A stretch of DNA of 5,316 nucleotides from assembly GCA_007117945.1 (NCBI GenBank), contig SKTN01000279.1, forward strand, positions 1 through 5,316, given 5' to 3'. The position numbers and the translations under genes were made by a program. Position 1 is the stretch's first letter. Each line of letters begins with the position of its first letter. The notes beneath the pieces were generated by a model. The model searched no databases. It was not told where the DNA came from and saw only the letters and a list, made by a program, of their open reading frames with translations. The stretch comes from Nitriliruptoraceae bacterium (GTDB lineage: Bacteria > Actinomycetota > Nitriliruptoria > Nitriliruptorales > Nitriliruptoraceae). Below are positions 1 to 5,316 of this stretch, in pieces.

Positions 1-3
1 CGC

Positions 4-10
4 AGGAGGA
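4..10 (+). promoter_or_regulatory. Shine-Dalgarno sequence of sucD
   Basis: AGGAGGA lies 7 nt before the ATG at 18. It is a near-perfect anti-16S match and fixes the sucD start. The preceding gene (expected sucC) is cut off by the window edge. Confidence 0.85.
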
Positions 11-17
11 ACACCGG

Positions 18-905
18 ATGAGCATCTTCATCGACGAGCAGACCAAGGTCGTGGTCCAGGGCATCGGCTCCCAGGGCACCTTCCACGCCCAGCGGAACCA
101 GGCCTACGGCACCGAGGTGGTGGCCGGCGTCCACCCGAAGAAGGGTGGGACCACCTGGGAGGAGCTCGGCGTCCCCGTCTTCAGCTCCGTCGCCGAGGCG
201 GTGGAGGCCACGGGTGCCAACACCTCCATGGTGATGGTCCCCGCGCCCTTCACCAAGGACGCGATCCTCGAGGCCCACGCCGCGGGTATCGCCACCATCG
301 TTGCCATCACCGAGGGCGTGCCCGTCCACGACATGACCGAGGTCTACGACACCGTGGTCCGGCGCGGTGGGGTGCGCCTGATCGGGCCCAACTGTCCCGG
401 CGCGATCAGCCCCGGCAAGGCCAACGTCGGCATCATCCCCGCCGACATCACCATGCCCGGCAAGGTCGGGTTGGTGTCGCGCTCCGGCACCCTGACCTAC
501 CAGATCATGCACGAGCTGGCCCAGGCCGGCATCGGGATCTCCACCTGCGTGGGCATCGGTGGCGACCCCGTCATCGGTACCCAGTTCCTCGACGTGATCC
601 AGGCCTTCGCCGAGGACCCGGAGACCGAGGCCATCGCCTTCGTCGGTGAGATCGGCGGCTCCGAGGAGCAGCTGGCCGGCGAGTGGATCCGGGACAACAT
701 CCCCGACACCCCCGTGGTCGGCTACATCGCCGGCTTCGAGGCCCCCGAGGGCAAGCAGATGGGCCACGCCGGTGCCATCGTCAAGGAGGGTGGTCCCGGT
801 GGGGAGTCCGCGGCGGAGAAGAAGGAGATCCTCGAGAGCTACGGCATCTCCGTCGCCATGAACCCCTCCGAGGCCGCGCAGCTGATGATCCAGCACCTGA
901 GCTGA
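18..905 (+). CDS. sucD: Succinyl-CoA synthetase (ligase), alpha subunit
   Basis: This cytoplasmic TCA-cycle enzyme subunit binds CoA and carries the phosphohistidine. With the SucC beta subunit it interconverts succinyl-CoA and succinate, coupled to ATP or GTP formation. The protein is 295 aa, the usual family length. Visible landmarks are an N-terminal Rossmann CoA-binding domain (about residues 4-100), GPNCPG at 123-128, SRSGTLTY at 154-161, GEIGG with Glu211 (equivalent of the conserved Glu near the active His), and GHAGAIV with the phosphorylated His250. The ATG at 18 is supported by a strong Shine-Dalgarno sequence and by the family-typical MSIFID opening. Odd point: the CoA-phosphate loop reads QGIGSQGTFH (residues 14-23), whereas the usual form is QG(F/I)TGSQGTFH, so one Thr is missing in frame. 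The next gene starts 5 nt after the stop. Identity is near certain; the effect of the deletion is unknown. Confidence 0.97.
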   Translation: MSIFIDEQTKVVVQGIGSQGTFHAQRNQAYGTEVVAGVHPKKGGTTWEELGVPVFSSVAEAVEATGANTSMVMVPAPFTKDAILEAHAAGIATIVAITEGVPVHDMTEVYDTVVRRGGVRLIGPNCPGAISPGKANVGIIPADITMPGKVGLVSRSGTLTYQIMHELAQAGIGISTCVGIGGDPVIGTQFLDVIQAFAEDPETEAIAFVGEIGGSEEQLAGEWIRDNIPDTPVVGYIAGFEAPEGKQMGHAGAIVKEGGPGGESAAEKKEILESYGISVAMNPSEAAQLMIQHLS

Positions 906-910
906 TCCGC

Positions 911-2155
911 GTGCAGACCGCCGCCGCCCTCTCCGCCACCGCCGAGGCGGGGGTGGCGGCCGTGGAGGCCGCGGACGCCGTCGCGGCGCAGCTGGCCACC
1001 ACCTTCGAGGTCCCGGAGAGCCCCGCGGGCATCGAGGTGTCCGCGCCCACCGCGGCGCCGGCGACGGGTCCGCCGCGCTGTGACCTGGTCGTGGTGACCG
1101 TCACCCCGGAGCATCACGACCACCTCGGTGATGTCATCGCCGCCGTGGAGGCCCGGCTTGAACCCGGCGCCCTGCTCGGGGCCGTGGCCGTCGGCGTGGT
1201 CGGCCCCGGCACCGAGGTGGAGGAGGGACCGGGGGTGGCGGTGTGGGCCCTGGCCGCCCCCGGTGGGTGGGTCCAGCCCTTCCGGGCCTGGACCCTGCAC
1301 CCCGCCAGCGGTGGGGTGACCGTGGCCGGCTGGCCCGACACCGAGCCCGACGACGTCGTCCTGCTGCTCGCCGACCCCCACAGCTTCCCCGCGGCGCAGG
1401 TCACCGAGCGGATGGCTGCGCGTCGCCCGGGGCTGACCATCGTGGGCGGCATGGTGTCGGGGGGTGTGGGTGCCAGCCGGCTCGCCGTTGACGGGCAGGT
1501 CCACGACGAGGGCGCCGTCGGCGTGGTCCTCAGGGACGTGCCCATGACCACGGTGGTGTCCTCGGCCTGCCGCGCGATCGGCCGTCCCGTCACCGTCACC
1601 GAGGCCGAGGGCGACGCCGTGCTCGCGCTGGCCGGGGAGCCCGCCACCGCACACCTCGACCGGGTGCTCTCCGGACTCGGGTCCGAGGACCTCGCCCTGC
1701 TCGAGCAGGGCGGGTTGCAGCTCGGCATCGTCGTCGACGAGGTGGCCGACGCCTACGGCTCCGGGGACTTCCTGCTGCGCGGCGTGCTCGGCATCGACGC
1801 GGATCGTGGGGCCATCACCGTCGGTGACCACGTCCCCGGCGGCAGCACCGTGCAGTTCCACCTCCGTGATCCCGTCCAGGCGGGCATCGATCTCACGGCG
1901 CAGCTGCGACGGGTGGCGGCCGAGGTGGCGACGCCCGTCGCAGGGGCGCTGCTGTTCACCTGCCTCGGGCGCGGCCGTGGGCTGTTCGGCGTGGCCGACC
2001 ACGACGCCCGTGCCGTGGCCTCCCGCCTCGGTGTCGAGGTGGCGGGAGCACGGTGTGACGGCGAGCTCGGCCCCGCAGGAGCGCGCAGCGCTCTGCACGG
2101 GTTCAGCGCCGTCGTCGTGACGTTCCACGGCACCGAGGAGGGCGTAACCAGCTAG
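911..2155 (+). CDS. FIST-domain (FIST_N plus FIST_C) sensory protein
   Basis: This is a soluble protein of about 414 aa with both halves of the FIST fold. FIST (F-box and intracellular signal transduction) domains are predicted to bind small ligands such as amino acids; no enzyme activity is established. After an Ala-rich N-terminus (residues 1-55), a FIST_N-like region follows, with the LLGAVAVGVVGPGTEVEEG stretch at about 88-106 and a GGMVSGGVGASR segment near 180. The FIST_C-like region includes a family-type CxGRGxGLFG motif starting at Cys351, GELGP with Glu385, and a final HGFSAVVVTF. No signal peptide, transmembrane segment, or attached kinase, GGDEF or methyl-accepting domain is visible, so it is a stand-alone sensor. 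The GTG at 911 was chosen because it is 5 nt after the sucD stop; no good Shine-Dalgarno precedes it, which suggests coupling to sucD translation. GTG codons at 953 and 962 are alternatives. Its last codons and stop overlap a GlnR-like box. Ligand and partner are unknown. Confidence 0.88.
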   Translation: MQTAAALSATAEAGVAAVEAADAVAAQLATTFEVPESPAGIEVSAPTAAPATGPPRCDLVVVTVTPEHHDHLGDVIAAVEARLEPGALLGAVAVGVVGPGTEVEEGPGVAVWALAAPGGWVQPFRAWTLHPASGGVTVAGWPDTEPDDVVLLLADPHSFPAAQVTERMAARRPGLTIVGGMVSGGVGASRLAVDGQVHDEGAVGVVLRDVPMTTVVSSACRAIGRPVTVTEAEGDAVLALAGEPATAHLDRVLSGLGSEDLALLEQGGLQLGIVVDEVADAYGSGDFLLRGVLGIDADRGAITVGDHVPGGSTVQFHLRDPVQAGIDLTAQLRRVAAEVATPVAGALLFTCLGRGRGLFGVADHDARAVASRLGVEVAGARCDGELGPAGARSALHGFSAVVVTFHGTEEGVTS

Positions 2156-2181
2156 AAACGATCACGACACTGCCGGGAGAC
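2144..2181 (+). promoter_or_regulatory. Putative GlnR operator upstream of glnB-glnD
   Basis: The sequence reads GTAAC-n6-GAAAC-n6-GACAC-n6-GAGAC. The actinobacterial GlnR box described in Streptomyces is gTnAc-n6-GaAAc repeated twice. The first two elements match fully and the last two differ at one position each. Every element ends in AC, giving AC-n9-AC-n9-AC-n9-AC with strict 11-bp spacing (AC at 2147, 2158, 2169 and 2180), which also fits the mycobacterial AC-n9-AC form. The stretch is less GC-rich than its surroundings. It overlaps the last codons and stop (2153-2155) of the FIST gene and ends 159 nt before the glnB start. The inference is nitrogen-limitation control of glnB-glnD by an OmpR-type GlnR encoded elsewhere. 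Chance occurrence has not been tested. Confidence 0.62.
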
Positions 2182-2182
2182 A

Positions 2183-2269
2183 CCTGCCCGCGAGGATCAC
2201 GCTCCGCGGGTGGGGCGTCCCACCCGGACGGACGGTGCGTCCCACCGGCCCCGCAGGTCACCGCCGGTG
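2183..2269 (+). other. Structured glnB leader with competing hairpins
   Basis: Three stems can be drawn in the glnB leader. Hairpin A pairs 2183-2192 with 2205-2214 (10 bp including two G-U pairs, 12-nt loop). Hairpin B pairs 2207-2214 with 2219-2226 (8 perfect bp, loop GCGT). Hairpin C pairs 2243-2249 with 2263-2269 (7 bp, 13-nt loop). A and B share 2207-2214, so they exclude each other; B and C can coexist. GCGTCCCACC occurs at 2215-2224 and again at 2237-2246, so the second copy can also pair with 2209-2214. No T-run follows any stem, so this is not a classical intrinsic terminator. It could end the sucCD-FIST transcript, act as an attenuator, or be a by-product of GC-rich sequence. It matches no known riboswitch that I recognise. 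Confidence 0.4.
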
Positions 2270-2284
2270 TCCCCTGCAGGACCG

Positions 2285-2344
2285 ATGGCCCAGGAAGCGC
2301 TACCCCGGCCCGTGGTGGTCGGATCATCGAGGAGGACGATGTGA
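2285..2344 (+). other. Possible 19-residue leader ORF overlapping the glnB start
   Basis: An ATG at 2285 opens a 19-codon frame ending in TGA at 2342-2344. The stop overlaps the glnB GTG (2341-2343) in a GTGA arrangement typical of translational coupling. A short AGGA (2278-2281) lies only 3 nt before the ATG, which is close for a ribosome site. The peptide has no recognisable motif, and it contains CTA and TCA codons that are uncommon in such GC-rich genes. Its own tail spans the glnB Shine-Dalgarno sequence. It may be a chance ORF; protein-level support is absent. Confidence 0.2.
2331..2335 (+). promoter_or_regulatory. Shine-Dalgarno sequence of glnB
   Basis: GGAGG lies 5 nt before the GTG at 2341. 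It decides the glnB start in favour of this GTG rather than the out-of-frame ATG at 2339, and the resulting protein starts with the family-typical MKLVTAIVKPHKL. Confidence 0.85.
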
Positions 2345-2679
2345 AGCTCGTCACGGCGATCGTGAAGCCGCACAAGCTCGACGAGGTCAAGGAGGCCCTG
2401 CAGGAGCTCGGCGTCCAGGGCCTGACGGTCTCGGAGGTCCGCGGCTACGGCCGGCAGCGGGGCCACAACGAGATCTACCGCGGTGCGGAGTACACCGTCG
2501 AGTTCGTGCCCAAGGTCAAGCTGGAGATCCTGGTCGACACCCCCATGGTCGAGGAGGCCGTCGACGCGGTCGTCAAGGCCGCGCAGACCGGTCAGGTCGG
2601 CGACGGCAAGGTGTTCGTCACCGATGTCGAGCGCATCGTGCGGATCCGCACCGCCGAGCAGAACGTCGAAGCGCTCTGA
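2341..2679 (+). CDS. glnB: Nitrogen regulatory protein PII (GlnB/GlnK family)
   Basis: This is a 112-aa cytoplasmic trimeric signal protein, the full and usual length for PII. It integrates ATP/ADP and 2-oxoglutarate and controls partners of nitrogen assimilation by contact through its T-loop. Visible landmarks are the N-terminal MKLVTAIVKP, the T-loop from about 37 to 58 with Gln39, Lys58 and the modifiable Tyr51 (RGAEYTVEF), the B-loop TGxxGDGK at 83-90, and the C-loop nucleotide-contact residues Arg101 and Arg103. The start is GTG, set by the GGAGG sequence upstream and the conserved N-terminus. glnD follows immediately, so Tyr51 is probably its substrate. In E. coli the modification is uridylylation; in Corynebacterium, Streptomyces and Mycobacterium it is adenylylation, and sequence alone does not decide which applies here. 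The actinobacterial order amtB-glnK-glnD lacks amtB in this window, so the name glnB or glnK is a matter of convention. A GlnR-like box upstream suggests nitrogen-responsive expression. Confidence 0.97.
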   Translation: MKLVTAIVKPHKLDEVKEALQELGVQGLTVSEVRGYGRQRGHNEIYRGAEYTVEFVPKVKLEILVDTPMVEEAVDAVVKAAQTGQVGDGKVFVTDVERIVRIRTAEQNVEAL

Positions 2680-5297
2680 GCGAGGGTCCCACCGCCGTCG
2701 GGAACCGGCCGGAGCACGCGGATGCTCCGGCCGGCCTGCGGCTGAAGGGGACCTGGCAGCACCTGATCGATGACGGCCCGGCCCCGGGGCGGGCCTGGTG
2801 CCGGGCAGCGACCGCCGCGGTGGACGGGATCCTCACCGAACTCGCCGGGCCGTGGGTCGCGCAGCACCGCCTCGCCGTGGTCGCCGTCGGCGGCTACGGA
2901 CGCCGTGAGCTGTGCCCGGCCTCCGACATCGACCTGCTGCTCCTCCACGACCGCCTCGACACCGAGGTGCTGGAGCAGGCCGTCCGCGCCATCGTGTACC
3001 CCCTGTGGGATGCGGGGCTGGAGGTCGGCTACGCCGTCCGCGATCGGCGCGAGGCGCTGACCGCCGTCGACGACGTCGACACGGCCACGGCGATGCTCGA
3101 CCTCAGGACCGTCGCGGGCGAGGCGGCCTTCGTCCAACTGGTCCGCACCGAGGTGATCCGTCGCCTGCGACGGCGCCCACACCGGTTCCTCGCGGAGCTG
3201 CGGCGGGCTGACAACGCCCGCCGGGGGCGGGCCGGTGACGCCGCGGAGGTCCTCGCCCCCCACCTCAAGGACGGAGCCGGGGGGCTGCGCGACGTGCAGT
3301 CGCTGCGGTGGTCGGCCGGTGCCCTGGTGGGGACCGTGGGCCTGGACCCCCTGGTGCCCGCCGGCTACCTCGGCGCCCCCGATCGGCCCCGGATCTCCGC
3401 CGCCGAGGACCGGCTGCTGGCGGTGCGCGTCGCGCTGCACCTCGTCGCGTTGCAGGGTGCCCGCAAGCCCGATGTCCTGCGCCTCGACCTCCACGACGAG
3501 GTGGCCACGGTGCTCGGCTACGAGGACGGCGCCGACCACGACCTCGCGCCCCACCGGTTACTCCGCGACGTCTTCCTCGCCGCGCGGACCATCGACCACG
3601 TGCACCGTCGGGCGTGGGCCCTGATCGATGCCGACGTGGCCCGCGGGCGGCGCCGGCTGGGCCGGCCGACGCAGCGGGAGGTGGGTGGCTTCGAGCTGGT
3701 GGACGGGGTGCTCCGGATCCCGGTGGAGGCGGCGATCGACGCGCCGGGCCTGCCGGCGCGTCTGCTGGAGGCCCTGGCGGATACCGGCGCGGTGCTGGAC
3801 CGTGGCAGCGCGGCGCGGCTGCGCCACCACAGCGGTCAGGGGGACGCCGGTGCCGTGTGGCCCTGGACCTCCACCTGCCGCTCCGCGCTCATCGGTGTGC
3901 TGCAGCGCGGGCACGTCGCGCTGCCGGCCCTGGCCGAGCTGGACGAGGTCGGTGTGTGGACGGCGTGGCTGCCGGAGTGGGAGCCGCTGCGCGGACGGGC
4001 CCAGCGCAACCCCTACCACCGCTACGCCCTGGACCGGCACGCCTGGCACGCCGCGGCCGAGCTCGGGGAGCTGGTGCGTCGCGAGGCCTGGGCGGCGGAG
4101 ACCCTGCTGGCGGTGGAGGACCGGGAGGCGCTGTTCCTCGGCACCCTGCTCCACGACGTCGGAAAGGTGCTGGGGGAACCCCACGCTCAGACCGGGATGC
4201 CCCTGGCGGCGGCCCTGGCCCGGCGCATGGGTGCCGGCGAGGCGACCATCGCGCGGATCACGCGGATGGTCCGCCTGCACCTGCTGCTGCCCGATGTGGC
4301 GCAGAAGCGGGACGTGACCGACCCGGCCCTGGTCGCCGAGGTCGCGGGTCGGGTCGGGGACCGCTCGATGCTGGCGATGCTGCACCTGCTGGCGGTGGCC
4401 GACGGGCGGGCCACCGGACCGACCTCGTGGAGCGCCTGGACCGGCTCCCTCGTGGAGAGCCTCGTGACGAAGGTGAACGCCGTGTTCGACGAGACCGATC
4501 CCGATGACGCCGCCGGCGGTGCGGTGGAGACCGCCCGTGCCGCCCAGGAGCTGGCGCCGGAGCTCGGCGCGGACGCCGAGCTGGTGCGCGCCCACCTGTC
4601 CCTGCTGCCACGACGCTACGCGGCGGCCGTGTCCCCGCGGGCCGTGGTGCGTCACGCGTTGATGGCCGCTGGGGCGCTCGGCCCCACGGACGTGCGGACC
4701 CGGGTCACCCCGGGCGAGGATGATCCCGAGGGTCATGTCGGCCTCGATGAACTGGACGTGGTCGCGCTCGATCATCCCGGCTGGTTCGCGAAGGTGGCCG
4801 GGGTCGTGGCCCTGCACGGTGGCTCGATCGTCGGCGCCGACGCCTTCGCCCGCGAGGACGACCTGGCCATCGACACCTTCAAGGTCGCACCCCCCGAGGG
4901 CGCCGGCGGGTCGTGGTGGGCACGGGTCGAGGGCGATCTCGACGACGTCGCCGGGGGCAGGCTGGCCGTGCGCGCCCGGGTGCTGCGCAAGGCCAAGGCC
5001 GAGCGTCCGCGGCTGGCCAAGGTGCCGGCGGTGGAGACCAAGGTCCTGGTCAGCGACGACCACGCCGGACGGGCCACCATCATCGAGGTGCGGACCCAGG
5101 ACCGGCTCGGGGTGCTCTACGCCATCGCCACCGCCCTTGCGGAGCTGGAGCTGGACATCGTCATGGCCCGGGTGCAGACCATGGGCCACGAGGTCACCGA
5201 CGTGTTCTACCTGCGGGACGGCGACGGCACGCCCCTGAGCCCCGACCACATCGCGGAGCTGGAGCTCGCCGTGCTGGGCGCCATCGCGGAGCTGTAA
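2676..5297 (+). CDS. glnD: PII nucleotidyltransferase / nucleotidyl-removing enzyme
   Basis: This enzyme attaches UMP or AMP to Tyr51 of PII when glutamine is low and removes it when glutamine is high. Numbered from the CTG at 2676 (873 aa), the domains are: a helix before the NTase domain (about 20-56); the NTase core GGYGRRELCPASDID at 72-86 with metal-binding Asp84 and Asp86; the GlnD linker signature LKDGAGGLRD near 197-206; the HD domain with NPYHRY (His448), LLHDVGK (His493-Asp494), His503, His535 and Asp576; ACT1 at about 690-770; and ACT2 at about 787-873. All catalytic landmarks for both activities appear intact. The start is uncertain. No ATG, GTG or TTG lies in frame between the glnB stop and GTG 2820. 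That GTG would give 825 aa and remove a family-like helix (GRAWCRAATAAVDGIL). CTG 2676 overlaps the glnB stop as CTGA, which would couple translation. CTG 2736, 2742 and 2763 are other options. A frame open upstream to 2235 only shadows glnB. The stop is TAA at 5295. Confidence 0.93.
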   Translation: MSEGPTAVGNRPEHADAPAGLRLKGTWQHLIDDGPAPGRAWCRAATAAVDGILTELAGPWVAQHRLAVVAVGGYGRRELCPASDIDLLLLHDRLDTEVLEQAVRAIVYPLWDAGLEVGYAVRDRREALTAVDDVDTATAMLDLRTVAGEAAFVQLVRTEVIRRLRRRPHRFLAELRRADNARRGRAGDAAEVLAPHLKDGAGGLRDVQSLRWSAGALVGTVGLDPLVPAGYLGAPDRPRISAAEDRLLAVRVALHLVALQGARKPDVLRLDLHDEVATVLGYEDGADHDLAPHRLLRDVFLAARTIDHVHRRAWALIDADVARGRRRLGRPTQREVGGFELVDGVLRIPVEAAIDAPGLPARLLEALADTGAVLDRGSAARLRHHSGQGDAGAVWPWTSTCRSALIGVLQRGHVALPALAELDEVGVWTAWLPEWEPLRGRAQRNPYHRYALDRHAWHAAAELGELVRREAWAAETLLAVEDREALFLGTLLHDVGKVLGEPHAQTGMPLAAALARRMGAGEATIARITRMVRLHLLLPDVAQKRDVTDPALVAEVAGRVGDRSMLAMLHLLAVADGRATGPTSWSAWTGSLVESLVTKVNAVFDETDPDDAAGGAVETARAAQELAPELGADAELVRAHLSLLPRRYAAAVSPRAVVRHALMAAGALGPTDVRTRVTPGEDDPEGHVGLDELDVVALDHPGWFAKVAGVVALHGGSIVGADAFAREDDLAIDTFKVAPPEGAGGSWWARVEGDLDDVAGGRLAVRARVLRKAKAERPRLAKVPAVETKVLVSDDHAGRATIIEVRTQDRLGVLYAIATALAELELDIVMARVQTMGHEVTDVFYLRDGDGTPLSPDHIAELELAVLGAIAEL
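2705..2734 (+). other. Perfect 12-bp inverted repeat at the glnB/glnD junction
   Basis: The arm CCGGCCGGAGCA (2705-2716) is the exact reverse complement of TGCTCCGGCCGG (2723-2734), with a 6-nt CGCGGA loop. It begins 25 nt after the glnB stop. The stem is GC-rich and should be very stable in RNA. No T-run follows, so a standard intrinsic terminator is not supported; a partial terminator, a 3'-end stabiliser of glnB mRNA, or a barrier lowering GlnD relative to PII are possible. If glnD starts at CTG 2676 the hairpin lies inside its coding sequence; if it starts downstream the hairpin is intergenic. Confidence 0.7.
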
Positions 5298-5316
5298 CCC
5301 CGCGCCGCCCTGGTCC

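Noticed and set aside
683..910. Upstream extension of the FIST frame to an apparent start at 683.
   Set aside because: It lies entirely within the conserved C-terminal part of sucD in another frame, with Arg/Gly/Pro-rich translation and no family similarity. GTG 911 is the simpler start.
839..2128. Long antisense open frame opposite the FIST gene (429 residues).
   Set aside because: Its translation is rich in His, Gly and Arg without domain motifs; such frames are expected opposite high-GC3 genes.
2273..2280. CCTGCAGG palindrome as an operator.
   Set aside because: An 8-bp palindrome alone is common in GC-rich DNA and no second copy or spacing pattern supports it.
2705..2734. Classical rho-independent terminator after glnB.
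   Set aside because: The stem is excellent but no T-rich tract follows, and family-like glnD coding sequence begins within a few codons. Kept as a hairpin of unknown role.
3558..5249. Long antisense open frame opposite glnD (563 residues).
   Set aside because: It lies opposite a gene with fully recognisable HD and ACT motifs, has low-complexity composition and no visible domain; a codon-bias shadow.
2235..5297. A single open frame that would make a 1020-residue protein ending as GlnD.
   Set aside because: Its first 147 codons read the leader and glnB out of frame and give an Arg/Gly-rich sequence unlike any GlnD. The glnB frame there is unmistakable, so the extension is a GC-rich shadow.
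5298..5316. Possible terminator or next gene after glnD.
   Set aside because: Only 19 nt remain, with no inverted repeat, ribosome site or start codon that can be supported.

Overview
The window is a GC-rich (by eye about 70% or more), tightly packed bacterial segment with all genes on the + strand. Gene order, codon use, an amt-less glnB-glnD pair and a GlnR-type operator suggest a high-GC Actinomycetota chromosome, possibly a deep-branching class. This placement is inferred; no marker gene fixes it.

Layout: (1) 18-905, sucD, the alpha subunit of succinyl-CoA synthetase. It has a strong Shine-Dalgarno sequence at the left edge; sucC would be expected just outside the window. (2) 911-2155, a stand-alone FIST-domain protein starting 5 nt after the sucD stop, so probably co-transcribed and translationally coupled. 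(3) 2156-2340, a 185-nt leader with several mutually exclusive hairpins and a short leader ORF. It is preceded by a four-element GlnR-type box (2144-2181) that overlaps the FIST stop codon. (4) 2341-2679, glnB, a canonical PII signal protein with Tyr51. (5) about 2676-5297, glnD, the bifunctional PII nucleotidyltransferase/nucleotidyl-removing enzyme (NTase, GlnD linker, HD and two ACT domains). Its start is ambiguous, and a perfect 12-bp hairpin (2705-2734) lies at the glnB/glnD junction. The last 19 nt hold nothing recognisable.

Functionally the window joins the 2-oxoglutarate/succinyl-CoA part of the TCA cycle (sucD) to nitrogen-status signalling. PII binds ATP/ADP and 2-oxoglutarate, and GlnD reads glutamine through its ACT domains and modifies PII. 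The FIST protein between them belongs to a family predicted to bind small ligands such as amino acids, so it could be a further metabolite sensor; this is inference. No defence system, mobile element, CRISPR array, tRNA or rRNA was seen. The most interesting signals are regulatory: the GlnR-like box embedded in the end of the FIST gene, the structured glnB leader, the glnB/glnD junction hairpin with no normal glnD start codon, and a one-residue deletion in the CoA-binding loop of SucD.
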